In this document: positions 34,501 to 46,497 of the stretch, piece after piece
Layout: each line of letters opens with the position of its first letter
Position numbering within the stretch: position 1 is the stretch's first letter
Assembly: GCF_019320115.1 (NCBI RefSeq)
Contig: NC_089595.1
Span: 107,019,611-107,083,610, forward strand
Source: Miscanthus floridulus
Lineage: Eukaryota > Streptophyta > Magnoliopsida > Poales > Poaceae
Direction of reading: 5' to 3'
Length of the DNA: 64,000 bases
Program-made: the position numbers and the translations under genes
Notes under the pieces: generated by a model
The model's input: the letters and a program-made list of their open reading frames with translations, nothing else
Databases searched by the model: none
Told to the model about the DNA's origin: nothing

Positions 34501-35419
34501 GTACTATGCTTGGCAGACACATCTCCCGGCCCTGGTCCTACAAACCATCCCCATCATGTGGCCGTTCGTTGTGTGGGGGCTCGACATGGTCGGGCCTCTA
34601 CAAAAGGCCCCCGGGGGCTACACCCATCTACTGGTATCAATCGATAAGTTCTCCAAATGGATCAAGGCTCGTCCGATCAATCGAATCAAATCCGAGCAGG
34701 CGGTGCTATTCTTCACTGACATTATCCACAGGTTTGGGGTCCCCAACACCATCATCACTGACAACGGGACGCAGTTCACCGACAAAAAGTTCCTGACGTT
34801 TTGCGATGACCACCACATCTGTGTGGCCTAGTCGGCCGTAGGACACCCAAGGACCAACGGCCAAGTAGAGCATGCCAACGGCATGATCCTACAAGGCCTC
34901 AAGCCAAGGATTCACAACCGGTTGAAAAAGTTTGGCAAGAAATGGCTCGCCAAACTCCCGTCGGTCATCTAGAGCCTAAGGAACACTCCAAGCCGAGCCA
35001 CGGGATTCACGCCTTTCTTCCTAGTCTATGGGGCCGAGGCCATCCTCCCCACCGACTTGGAATATGGTTCCCCGAGGCTGTAAGCCTATAACGAACAAAG
35101 TAACCGCACCACCCGAGAGGACGCCCTTGATCAACTAGAGGAAGCCCAAGACGTCGCACTACTACACTCAGCCAAATACCAGTAGAGCCTGCGGTGCTAT
35201 CAGGCCCGACGCATCCGAGGCCGAGACTTGAAGGTAGGCGACCTGGTGTTGAGGCTAGCACAGAGCAACAAGGGTCGCCACAAGCTGACCCCACCATGGG
35301 AAGGACCGTACATCATCGCCCAAGTGCTGAAGCCCAGGACCTACAAGCTGGCCAACGAGAAGGGCGAAGTCTTCACCAACGCTTGGAACATAGAACAGCT
35401 ACGTCGCTTTTATCCCTAA
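31502..35419 (+). pseudogene. Tat-2 protease, RT, RNase H and integrase, degenerate
   Basis: The protease motif LMDGGSGLNILY is near 31606-31640. After LDIK-TAG (32171-32173) the RT begins. It has [34 protein letters not shown] and the catalytic YIDDIVVKT (about 32755). RNase H starts near 33613 (TLYFDGS, then NNVAEYEAL, RGDSRLV). Integrase covers about 34178-35419: HADACGHHVAP, CEGCQYY, WGLDMVGP, ITDNGTQFT, then the E block and a C-terminal GPYII module ending QLRRFYP. In-frame TAG or TGA codons at about 31684, 32171, 32360, 32993, 33608, 34163, 34829, 34970, 35081 and 35183 break it. The order matches Tat-1. Confidence 0.88.
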
Positions 35420-35995
35420 ATTTCCAAGCATTGTATATGTCGTTTCTCAAAATACAATCAAAAAGCGTTCTTTAGTTGGTCTAATTTTTTGAGAAACCCC
35501 TCGAGCCCATCGTAGGCCTCGGCAATACAGTAACACGGCAAGGGAGACTCGGCTCTGCCTTGGCAGAACCAAGCCTCCCTTAGGGGCTAGATAGGGGACC
35601 CCCTAGGTGTCCCCTAGGTCCCACGCACCATTCTTCAGCTGTTTTTCACAAAAATTCCTACGCCAAGTCCCTAGCAGGCTCTGACGAATTAGTTGCAAAA
35701 ACTCCTCGGACCAAGGTCTGTTTCCTAAGCAAGAGGCCGGTAGAATTGTGAGACGGCCTATGCCTCCGGGCTATGGCACTCCCTCACTACCTCTCGCTCA
35801 AGGGACGGCTTAGGCCCCAAGGGGGTGTTTTGCAAATGAAATCCGATCAGGAGCAACAGAGGGCAGAGGCTCGGAAACATAAGAAAAACAACTAAGAAAC
35901 ACAAATACTTCAAAAATAAAGGCCTCGATGGCCACAAGCGTTACGATACAAAAAATAACCCCTATTCTATTTTTACATAGCCCTCGGGGCCTAGA
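35420..35995. other. Spacer between Tat-2 integrase and antisense gene
   Basis: No supported gene. It corresponds in position to 14299-14910 in Tat-1, between two convergent units. Confidence 0.6.
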
Positions 35996-38900
35996 TCAAG
36001 GCTCAGGGCCTTCAGCACCGACAGATGGTAGGGGAGGAACCACCTCCTCTTCGAAGAGCGTCGCCAGCGCCATGCCAGGGCCTTCCGCCGCCTCCATTAG
36101 CTTTGTGACCGCCGCGTCGGCCTCCTCATCATCATCAGGCAGAACATAGCCATCACTGATGGCCGGGAGGTCGACGCCAAGGTAGTGAGAGGAGATGACA
36201 GCCAACGCCCGCTTGACACCCGTGTGCAGTGCCCCTCGGTGCCGCTCGCGCATCTGGCTGCTCAGCGCAATCAAACGGCTCCCAAGGGAGCTACCTGACT
36301 GAACCTCCTTGACCTCCAAGGCCTTGCAGGCAGAAAGGGCAGCACGTTTCAGCGCCTCGTGCTCCCCGATCTCGGTCTCGAGCACCGTCTGCACCATGCT
36401 GGAAGCCTCAGCAGCCCAAATGATCTCCGCCTCTCACTCTGCACCGCGGAAAATGGAATGAGGTCGAGCGAGAGAAAGAACAACCTAAGTTAGGGATGGA
36501 AGCCCACGGAACTCACCCTTGGCCTTCTACTCCCAGCGTCGGGTCTCGGCCTGACAGGCCTCGGCCTTCTCCTTCAACCGCTGGGCCTCGACCTGAGAGG
36601 CCTTGGTCGCCCTAGAAGCTTCACTTCCCAGCTCTGCGTCATACAAGGAAGTCAGGGAGCGAACATAAGGAAAAGGAAACAAAACAAGGGGACTAGAACT
36701 CACCCTCGACCGTCCCCATCAAAACCACAGCCTCGATTTGCGAGGCCTCAACCGCAGCAAGGGCCTCATTCAAAGCGCCTTTGGTCAGCTGGTGCGCACT
36801 CTCCTCTGCCCCCAGCTACCCAGCGAGGGCCTTGCCCGAGGCTATCGCTTCTTTAGCCCAGGACCTAAAGGCATCCCGATCGCTGACCGCGTGGGTAAGC
36901 TCCTCCTCTAGCTCCTTGACCCGTGCCGCCAAAGGGGTGAGCTATGTCTAGGCCATGGCCGCCTCAACCTTCGTGTCGGCACAGCGAAGGCAGAGGTCCT
37001 CCACCTCCACGCTTCGCACCGGCAGAAGCTCGTTAGCGTCGGCAAGAAGTCCCTTCTGCCGCTGAAGCTAGTCCCAAATGCCCCTCTCCCGCTAAAGAAA
37101 GACCGACTTCCCGAGGGACCGGGTCTCGAGCTCCTGAGGAAGCATAACAGAGGTCGTCGATTGCGACAAAACCAAGAAAAGAATGACATCACGCGAGAAA
37201 GGAAAACGTGAACCTGGGCGACTCCGGGCAGTTCGTCGGCCACCATGGACAAGGTCGTCCGCAATGACCGCTCCGCCAGCTGGTGGTATTGCTCAAAGGT
37301 GCCCCAACGCCTGCCCTCGGCTGCGTCCTCAAGGGCGAACAGAGGCTCCCCCACAAGGTCGTCCTGGCTCCACCACAGTACCCACGGGTGGTCCCACCCG
37401 CAAGGCTCGGGTCATGCCCGCACGAGGGCCAAACTTCCCTCGTCCAAGATTAGCGCTGGCTCTTCCACGGCACCGGCATCCTTGGTGTCGACCACCTCCC
37501 ATGCCCGAGAGGTATCGTCGGAAGAGATCGGATAGACCTCCGCCTCCTGGGCGCTCTCTCGCAACAACGGCGGCCCCTGAGCCAAGGGCGCCACCGAGGC
37601 CTCCGCCGCCTTCATCTCCGCCTCCTGGCCAGACGGCCCCACTGCCATTACGATGGCCTTGGTGATCTCAGGGGCTCTGGCCTCCGCAATTATGGCCTCG
37701 ACGGCCTCGAGGGCTCCAGCCTCCACCATCGTGGCCTCGGAGGATGAAGAAACACCAACCATGGCCACTGCGGTCTCGGCGGTCTTGGGCGCCCTGTCAT
37801 CCATCGCCTCAGCCTCGGAGACCTTGGGGGCCTCAGCAACCAAGGGCACGCTAGCCCCATCTGACTTGTGAGCCTCGCCCCCATGGGATGGGAGCGCTCC
37901 CTCTCTTGTCGGTGTAGGGGCCACCTCGGCAGCCCCTCCTTGGGCGGCCGGCTCTTTTAGGTCGACCCTTGCTAACGCCGTGCCATGGTGGATGGCGGCT
38001 TGTGCCTCCGCCACCCAGTGGGCGGAGGAGTCGGGGCTCGCCTTAAGCGCCTTAAGGGGCGCCAAGGGAAGGTCGTCTGCAGGCTGCTTCCGACTAAGGA
38101 AAATTAACCTATAGGGTCAGCGCGAGACCAAAAAAGTGAACGGAAGGCATTGTGACCCTGCCAAAAATACACTTACTTTGAACAGGGTGGCAGCCGCTTC
38201 ACCATGGCAAACCTCATCCACAATAGTGGAGGCGGCGGCAGAGGCGTCACCTTCGTATCCATCGGCACTAGTCGGTCCTCAGCGGACCCCGGCACCCCTT
38301 CGGTCCTCTACGGGGGTGGTGGCGTCGCCTCCATCGCCACCTGCTCCACCACGGCCGCTAAGCCCACCGAGCTGACGACGTGTTTGCCTAATGCCCATGC
38401 CTCGGGCGTGTCAGCCTCGGCCCCAAAGCGGGCAACCACCGGCCCTGGGTCTGCTTCTCCTCCCCCTCCTGGGGGTGCCGGGCTGCTTGCCGACGCCCCG
38501 GGCGCCACCTCCATGACGTCAGGAAGGTGGTCCAGGGGACCTCGCCCTCCCTCACCCTTTTTGTTCCCGTCCGAGGCCTCCGTCGACAACGACGTCGATG
38601 GGGATTCCTCCAATGGGAGACCATCCTTCTGTTGTTGACGGTGGCGCTTATCCAGCTCCTCGCACGTGAGGATGTGCTTCGTGTGCTTCACCGCCTTAGC
38701 GTCCTTTTGCCTCTTCTGCGCATCGGCATGAGCATGGTTGATCGTCTGCCGCCCCGCATCCTCGGGAACGGGCGGCGGAGAGGAGCACACGTCCCTCATC
38801 CCCTGAAGGAACGACAAACACGTATAAGGGAACAAGGGGTAAGGGGAGACTAAGGAGGCTCAGAGGCTACAGTGGCACATGACTTACTAGTGATAGGAAC

Positions 38901-39805
38901 CCCCGTGACGGTTGCATCACGAAGGGGGTCAAGTTGCTACCCTTCAACTTCGCCTCTACCGTCTCCCCCACCCGACGAAGAATTTCCTCGTTAGAGAGGG
39001 CAGAGGAGGACATCTGGATGCCCTCCATGGGTTCACCCGGCCTCATCTCAAACAGTCGCCACCGCCGAGCCATCAGCGGCAGCACCCTCTAGCGGTGGAA
39101 GGCAGCCACGACCACAGCAACGGTGAGGCCATGGCCCTGTAGCCTCGCCAGCCCCTCTAGGAGTGGCTCCAGCTTCGGCTGATCGTCCTTCGGGACGCCC
39201 CACTTCCATCTCTCTAGGCAGCTCCCCACAATCCGCCTAGTGTAAGGGGGAAGTCCTCTGTCATCGTTACGAAGGTAGAACCAGCTCGTGTACCACCGTC
39301 GGTTGGAGGACGTGAGCTGGGCCGAGATGTAGAGGTGCTGGCAGTCCTGGTGCACCTGGAGAGTGCAGCCGTCGGCCCTCATTGCCTTCCTCTTACCCGA
39401 CATACCCGTCGGCTTGGTAGTGTGCCCCGCCCAGAATAGGTGGAGCCACAACTCCCAATGGGGAGCAATCCCAAAATACCCCTCGCAGACGGCAACAAAG
39501 ATAGCCGCCTGAGCGATGGAGTTGGGATTGAAGTTATGGAGCTCCACGCCGTAGTAGTGTGGGAGCGCCCGCATGAACTGGTCCGCCAGGACGCCGAGGC
39601 CGCGCTCGTGGAACGAGACGAAACTCATGACAAAGCCATCGTGAGGCCTCGGCTCCAGCTCGCCATATGGAGCAATCCACTCTGGCCTGGCGGGGTCTGT
39701 CACCGGGCGAAGGAGTCCACCATCGACAAGCGACTGAAGCATCTCCTCGGTGATGTCCGATGGGTCCCAGGGGTCCATCTCGACAACGACAATGTCACTG
39801 GCCAT
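35996..39805 (-). pseudogene. Tat-2 antisense accessory gene, spliced, partly decayed
   Basis: It starts at ATG 39805 (MASDIVVVEMDPWDPSD). The N-terminal domain has GDGFVMSF-like HDGFVMSFVSFHERGLGV, CEGYFGIAPHWELW and WYTSWFYLRNDD. These are the same three blocks, in the same order, as in the Tat-1 antisense gene. A TAG at about 39090 interrupts the first exon, which otherwise runs on to about 38888 and a GTAAGT donor. The next exon starts at 38802 after TTCAG and has a basic, Q-rich tract (KRQKDAKAVKHTKH). Open acidic, alanine-rich pieces follow at 38065-37412, and a last one at 36397-35996 (ending GAEGPEP) matches the C-terminal HYPLIDL region of Tat-1. Function is unknown. Confidence 0.7.
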
Positions 39806-39929
39806 GGGTGCGATGGAGGAATCGGGTGCGGTGGTGAGTTTTTTCTCTCTCTCCCATGCTCTCGCTTTTTTCTCGCTTTCTCCCTAGGCTCGCTCTTCTC
39901 TCCTCTTCTTCCCGGCACCCACTGCTCTA

Positions 39930-40260
39930 GCTACGGCTCAATGGGGGCGGTGCTAATGCAGGCAAGGTAAGACGAGGAGGGGCAAGACTCTTCGGGTATT
40001 TATGCAGGGAGGAGGCAAAATGAACAGGCGATGAAATCGGGGAGGTTTTCCCCCTGGTCCGGCGTGGTTAACCACGAGCCAATTTCGCTGGCCCACGCGC
40101 CCACGTCTCCCGCATTAAATGCAAGGACAGTTACGTCCCATCCACCACGCCACGCTCGGCCACTACGGTAGCAGGCATCGTTTTGACTCCCCATGAAACT
40201 GCCTCAAAAGGCATGCTGCCCGTGCCGAGCCAATAGGGAAGATATTCCCTGCGGCCTATT
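39930..40260. other. Tat-2 region upstream of the antisense gene
   Basis: This lies just 5' of the antisense gene on its strand, so its promoter would be here. A TATTTATG-like stretch is seen near 40000 (GGGTATTTATGCAGG), the reverse of which has no clear TATA box. Nothing else can be supported. Confidence 0.4.
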
Positions 40261-40264
40261 CCTT

Positions 40265-42030
40265 TTGTATGAAGGAACCAGGCTCTGAACCTATTACGAT
40301 CTAGGGGTTCGAAGGCTGGGCCCCAAAGGGTTTCGACAGCCGCCCTAGGATAACAAAGTCAGGGACGACCGCGGGCGAGCCCATACGGGGCCGAGGCCCA
40401 AGCAAGCGAAATGCTTGGGACACCCAAAGTTGTGTCTGAGACCAGAGGAAAGTCTCCGAATGGGATCCCACCGTAGGGAGGCACCAAGCCACCGAGGCCC
40501 AGCGAACAGCCTCGGCACCCACTAGAGACATCCTCTAGTACTCTTGGAGTGTGTCTCTGGACCACTAGCCATCCCCTAGCGAACAGGGTTCGGGCCTCCA
40601 CTCGGACTACCCAATAACAGCTCACTGGAAGTGCCACTGCTCGTGCCCACCGAGGGTAGCGAGGCACATTCCACCCCTTCTTCTGAGCAAAAAGGAAGCG
40701 TGAGGGTCACACAAAAAGTTAGGGGAACCCCCGACGGCCTTCTCGTTTTATGCAAAGGCTAGGGGGCTCTTCCTGCAACCTTGCCGAGACCCAGCGACCC
40801 TAGCTCGCACTCAAAGGGGCTCGGCAAAACAAACCCTCCTTCCAAGCAAAAAGGAAGCATGAGGGTCGTACAAAAAGACAGGGGAGCTCCTGACGGCCCT
40901 CTCACCCTATGCAGAGGCTAGGGGGCTCTTCCTGCAAATACGCCGAGACCCCAACTCTCGGGCTCGCGCCCAAAAGGGGCCTTGGCAAACAAACCCTCAC
41001 GCGCGAGGGGCGTATAAAAAGTCAGGGGAACTCCCAACGGCCCTCTCCCTCCACGCAGAGGCTAGGGGCTCTTCCTGCAACCTTACCGAGACCAGAATAG
41101 GCTCAGCAAACAAACCCTTCGTCCAAACAAAAAGGACATGTGAGGGTTGGATGAAAAAGTCAGGGGACCCCCGACCGCCCTCTTGCTCTAGGCGGAGGCT
41201 CGAGGGATCCTCTTGCACCCGAAGACCAAGACAAACGGTCCAAGCCCACGCTAGAGGTTTCATTACAAAACATGATAAAGGGCACTGAGCCCGTTACGGT
41301 CCAGGGGTTCGAAGGCTAGGCCTCCAAGAGGTTTCGACAGCCGCCCCAGGGCAACAGAGTCAGGGACGACTTCGGGGCGAGCCTACAAATGGCTTAGGCC
41401 TAAGTGAATAGTCGCTTGGGGCGTCCTAAGTCGTGTCCGAGACCGGCAGGGAAGTATCCGAATGGGATCCCACCGTAGGGAGGCACCGAGCCACCGAGGC
41501 CCAGTGAACGGCCTCGGCACCCACTAGAGAAACCCTCTGGTACTCTTGGAGTGCATCTCTGGACCGCTAGCCGTCCCCTAGCGAACGGGGCTCGGGCCTC
41601 CACTCAGACTACCCGATAATAGCTCACTAGAAGTGTCCACGCTCGTGCCCATCGAGGGTAGCCTGGCACATTCCAGCCCTCCTTCCAAGTAAAAGGAAGC
41701 GTGAGGGTCATACCCAAAGTCAGGGGGCCCCTGATGAACCTCTCGCTCTGTGCGGAGGCTAGAGGGCTTTTTCCTACAGCCTCGCCGAGACCCCCGCAAC
41801 CCGAACTTGCGCTTAGGGGCTTGGCAAATGCAATAAGAACTACTCATTCAACACGAAAATAAAAAAGCCCCTAGAGGAGTAACTCCACTCCTCTAGGGCC
41901 TCGGGGGCTACACCCGGCGAGTGCGCTCGCGCGCACCCACCGGAACCCCAAGATACAAAACCCAATTCCTACAGGAGCGGGTATGAACCAAGCCTAGGCA
42001 AACCCTCAGGGAGAGTGCACGCACTCCCCC
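40265..42030 (+). repeat. Tat-2 3' untranslated region with long internal repeats
   Basis: A block of about 420 bp at 40270-40690 is repeated at 41285-41700. A shorter unit of roughly 130-165 bp, opening with AAAAAGGAAGCGTGAGGGTC, occurs about five times (near 40688, 40848, 41000, 41130 and 41690). No coding frame is supported. Long repeated 3' regions are usual in the Tat lineage. Confidence 0.8.
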
Positions 42031-42047
42031 GGAGGCTCAGGGGCTAC

Positions 42048-43379
42048 TATCGGGTACCTTAGAATGGGGTACCCCGAGCGAACAATCAAAAGGGTCGCTA
42101 AAGTCCCATCAAAAAATAAAGCTAGAAGGTAAGTCGTGGGCCCCTCACTCACCGTGACCAAGCCCACTAGGCCCTCCTCCTCCTCGCCTCAAGCCTCAAG
42201 CAGGAGGTCTCGACATCCTAACATGAACTCCATCTCGCACGAGGCTCTCCACGGAAGGCCTCGGCAGGGGGCGCATTCTCCATATCGTGCGAGGCCTCTC
42301 GTGGCATGCCTCGGCAAGGAGTCCGATCTCCATCTCACGCGAGGCCTCATTCTCTGTCTTGCTCGAGGCCTCATTCTCTGTGTCGCTCGAGGCCGGCTCG
42401 CCCACAGCCCATCGCCCCCCCCCCCCCCCCCGCCTCAACCGACCCTCCCGACAGCGCATCATGTCTCATTAATGCTTCAACCACTCCTAGAATCCTAGGC
42501 GGACGATGGCTCAATGCCACGAAATGACCGACGGGACCTGAGGTCGCATCAGCGCCACACCAGCTGGGACAGGGCACGACAGGGATTACCGGCCACTGTG
42601 TCCACGATCAGCGCCATACCAGCTGGGACAGGGTACGGCGGGGATTACCGACCACTATGTCCTAACACTATGCCCATGATCAGCCACCCACTCGAGGCCT
42701 CAGCACTGTACACCAAGGTCTCGGCTATCTTGGGGTTCACGCCTATCGAGACCCCTCCACTGCGGTGCAGCCTCGGCACCAACCAAGTCTCGGCCTCACG
42801 CACAATCCATCCATAGTGGTTTGCACGTTCACCGCCATACCCACTCCGAGGCAGTCTTAGGGCTCCCACGACGCACAGGATCAGATGGGACGACCATGCC
42901 GCCCCAGTGCTCCAAGGACGGACCACTCTGATGACCATGCCGCCACAGGAACAGGCTACAGGGCCTGGACACACCGCCTCTGTTCACATGACACCGTATA
43001 GTTAGCTCATGTACCATCCTTGTCCTCCCTTCAGGCTATAAAAGGAGAGGACTTGGGCCATTTTAGAGGAGGGGAGGAGACCCAGTAACACATTGTAACA
43101 CACGCACACATCCCAGCCGCTTGAGAGCAACGTCTCAAGTGGCCCACGCGACACCTTGTCGAGACCTAGGACTAGCTCCCTCTCTCACCTAGCTTGTAAC
43201 CCCCTACTACAAGCACTTCGGTGCAAGGAATACAAGATCGATCTCTCAGACTGGACGTAGGGCTTTGATTGCCTAAACCAGTATAAACCTTGTGTCTCTT
43301 TACATCACCATCCGGGATTGGGAACATGCAGAACAAATTCACTAGTTGGTTGAGGACCCCTCAGTCCAAAACACCGATA
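42048..43379 (+). repeat. Tat-2 3' LTR
   Basis: 1332 bp with CTATAAAAGG at 43036-43045. A C run of about 16 at 42416-42431 is not in the other LTR. It lacks about 20-30 bp present in the 5' LTR near 28190. Confidence 0.92.
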
Positions 43380-43384
43380 GATAG

Positions 43385-44005
43385 TGAAAAGAAGACAACA
43401 CAAAGGGGAGAGAAATAAAGATACAAGTGATAGGGGGAGAACTTCACATAAGGGGAGAACTATGACAAAGGAAAGGGATCAATTAAAATTTTGAGCACAC
43501 AAGTAGGGGGAGCAAGCTTATGAACTTGTATGGTGCATTTAAATGTGCATTTAATATGTTTGCTTGCATGGCATAAGTTCTAAATTTAAAATATCCATGC
43601 TTGTGTGATGTATGCTAGTTGTAAGATTGAATGATGAAATGAAATCACTAGATAACTTTCATTTCCAAGTGTTGTTTCCAAGTGGTATCAAGCTAACCAT
43701 GATGCTAAGGATGGTATAATGGTGCACTCCGATTGGTATCATGCTTCAAAGGTCCATCTTTTATACCTTAGCATCATTTGGTAGACATTGTCTCCTATAT
43801 TTCCTATCTAAGCATATGTGCAAGCTTCAATCCAAACTCTTAGCACATATGTAGGGGGAGCAATTGCTGCCATATGGGATTCATAAAACTTGTCCATATC
43901 CTTCTACACATAGTAAATATGCTTGGGCAAGCAACATGGATTAAATTGAATTTCAATTCATATCTTTGTAAAAGGATTGTCATCAATTACCAAAAAGGGG
44001 AAGAT
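43385..44005 (+). mobile_element. Copia 3' internal region, right of Tat-2
   Basis: Non-coding, with repeated purine-rich AGGGGGAGC-type strings and the purine tract AAAAAGGGGAAGA at 43992-44004 directly before the LTR. Confidence 0.75.
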
Positions 44006-45891
44006 TGAAAGCTCTAGTTTGGTTTTGGTGAATTAATGAAACCCTAAGTGCTAACCTAGTTTATCAAGTGATCATGAGATAGGTAGCATATTCCAAGTGG
44101 TGAAGCAAATGAAGATCATGACATGATGATGGTGATGCCATGGTAATGATCAAGTGCTTGGACTTGGAAAGAAGAAAGAGAAAAACAAAAAGCTCAAGGC
44201 AAAGGTATAAATTGTAGGAGCTATTTTGTTTTGGTGATCAAGACACTTAGAGAGTGTGATCACATTTAGGTTTGATAGCTGTACTATTAAGAGGGGTAAA
44301 ACTTGTATCGAAATGCGGTTGTCAAAGTGCCACTAGATGCTCTAACTCATTGCATGTGCATTTAAGATCTAGTGGAATGCTAACACCCTTGAAAATGTTT
44401 GTGAAAATATGCTAACACATGTGCACAAGGTGATACACTTGGTGGTTGGCACATTTTAGCAAGGGTGAAGAAGTTAGAGGTGAAAAGTAGTTAGTCTTGC
44501 TGGTCACTGAGTGACCGAACGCTGGTCTTAGAGGGACCTGCGTGTCCGATCAAGTGTGGCAGTATAGACGCTAGCGTCGGTCATCAACCGGACGCTGGGT
44601 CTTGGACTGACCGGACACTGAGGTCTAGCATCCGATCCTGTTGTCGGGTAGCGCTGAGGAAAGTCACTGTGTGACCGAACGCTGGCAGGGTCTAGTCAAG
44701 CATGACCGGATGCATCCGGTTGAAGAAATTCATTTTTGGAACCTTACTAGAAATGACTGGACGCTGGAGGCTAAGCGTCTAGTCAGTTTGTGCGCTGCGT
44801 TCGGTCAACAGATGACCGTTGAAATCTAACAAGCAGTATTTGAAGTAGGGGACACGTGGCGTGTATCACGTGACCAAACACTGAGGGCCAGTGTCCGGTC
44901 AATCGGACCAGAGCGTCCGGTCACCCTGCGCTGTGCCCAGTGAAGGGATACAACGGCTCTATTTCGTGGGGGGCTTCTATTTAAGCCCCATGGCTGGTTG
45001 AAGCTTACACCTTTGGCCATTTTCATTGACATAGCAACCTTGTGAGCTTAGCCAAAGTCCTCCCACTCATCTCCATCATTGATTCATCATCTTTGTGAGA
45101 TTGGGAGTGAATCCAAGTGCATTGCTTGAGCGTTTGCATCTAGAGGCACTTGGTGTTCATGTTTCATTATGGGATTCGCTTGTTACTCTTGGTGGTTACC
45201 GCCTCTAGATGGCTTGGAGCAGCGAGGATCGTCGAGCAGAGGGTGGTGATTGTCTCTAGCTCCGATCATGGTGATTGTGAGGGGTTCTTGACCTTTCCCT
45301 GGTGGAGAGTCAAAAGGTACTCTAGTGAATTGCTCGTGGCTTGTGTGATCCTATCTTGTGCTGGTTGTGCGCACCCTATTGAGGGTTTGGCGTGTGAAGC
45401 CAATTAGCGCATGAACCTCCAAGTGAGTGAATCACCACAACGAGGACTAGCTTGCCGACAAGCAAGTGAACCTCGGTAAAAAAAATCATTGTGTTCATCA
45501 TTGATTCTGAGATTATTGGTCTTCATTGTTATCCATCCTTGTGATTGATTGGTTCCTTCATCTACATGGTGTTATAACCTTCTTGATCACTCTCTTTACA
45601 TTACCGCAAACTAGTTGTCAAACTCTTTAGTGTAGCTAGCTGTGAGAGCTTGCTTGCTTGGTTGGTGTGGCTCTTTAGTTAGCCTTTGAGACCACACTAA
45701 CATAGGATAGTGTCATAGATATTGTGTGAATAGATACTATCTATACTAGAATTGTGGTAGGTGGCTTGCTTTTTGAGTAGGCTAGCGCAACACTTGCTTC
45801 GCCTCATAATTGTCTAACCATTTTGTTAAGTGTTGTTGTAGAAATTTTTATTAGGCTATTCACCCCTCCCTCTAGCCATTAGGACCTTTCA
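44006..45891 (+). repeat. SIRE/Maximus-like Copia 3' LTR
   Basis: 1886 bp, TGAAAGCTCTAG...AGGACCTTTCA, with inverted ends TGAAAG/CTTTCA. A variable internal part (44505-44935) contains repeated GACCGGACGCT-like strings. A likely TATA box TATTTAAGCC is near 44979. Confidence 0.9.
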
Positions 45892-46497
45892 ATATGCCTA
45901 CCCAAAAAGAAAAGAGAGATGAATAAGATAGCCCATGTTTTCTTGCAAAAGTGTTTTCAAGTTTCAAACAAGAGAGATATGTTTAAAGGAGCATAGTATA
46001 ATTAGGTTAGCCACCATATATATATCCACACACATGCACATTTTGATCTAAGAGTATGACATTTTTCTCCTTGGATCCTTGTTTTGACTTTTAATATATG
46101 CAATGCAAGTATGTTTTCATATCCATCCCTACCTGAGCTCCACATAAGCTTTTAGAAGAAGGCAAAAAGAAGGCAAAGTCATTAATGCCTAGGTGAGGAT
46201 CCAAAAATACCACATATACAAAGAGATTTGAGATTACTACAAAAGGAGAAGGTAAGCTATGTTTTTATTTTAAAAAAATCTTAAAATGTTTCTCCAATTG
46301 ACTTGACTGAAGGAAGATGGTGATCTGTTTCAAGCTATTCCATTCTTCAACCGCCCAAAGTTTCATGGTAGACACTTTGAATCCTATAGAGCATGCATGA
46401 CTAGGAATGGTTTTATGTTGATGACTTGTCCTAAGGTTATGTCTTAAGTAATCCATCCTTTTATCGAGGACGAGTAAAAGCCTAAGTGTGGGGAGTT
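45892..46497 (+). mobile_element. Athila-like 3' internal region
   Basis: No gene. It ends with CGAGGACGAGTAAAAGCC then TAAGTGTGGGGAG, the purine tract found in the same place at 5394-5410 on the other strand. Confidence 0.65.

Larger units (their letters stand above)
27641..43384 (+). mobile_element. Tat-2: Tat-type Ty3 element with TA...TA LTR ends
   Basis: LTRs 27646-28978 and 42048-43379 are flanked by GATAG at 27641-27645 and 43380-43384. The primer site TGGCGCGCCAGGTAGGGG begins at 28981. Inside are broken gag and pol on the plus strand, a spliced antisense ORF (35996-39805) and a repeat-rich 3' region with purine tract GGAGGCTCAGGGG (42031-42043). The LTRs start TATCGG and end CCGATA (the first LTR ends CTAATA), not TG...CA. 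The LTRs differ at many positions and the coding part is full of stops, so this copy is much older than Tat-1. Confidence 0.93.
25979..45891 (+). mobile_element. SIRE/Maximus-like Copia element, 5' part missing, split by Tat-2
   Basis: RT/RNase H remains at 25979-27153, 3' internal sequence at 27154-27640 and 43385-44005, and the 3' LTR at 44006-45891. Tat-2 sits in the 3' internal part with GATAG repeats on both sides. The 5' part is lost in or beyond the gap. Confidence 0.85.
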
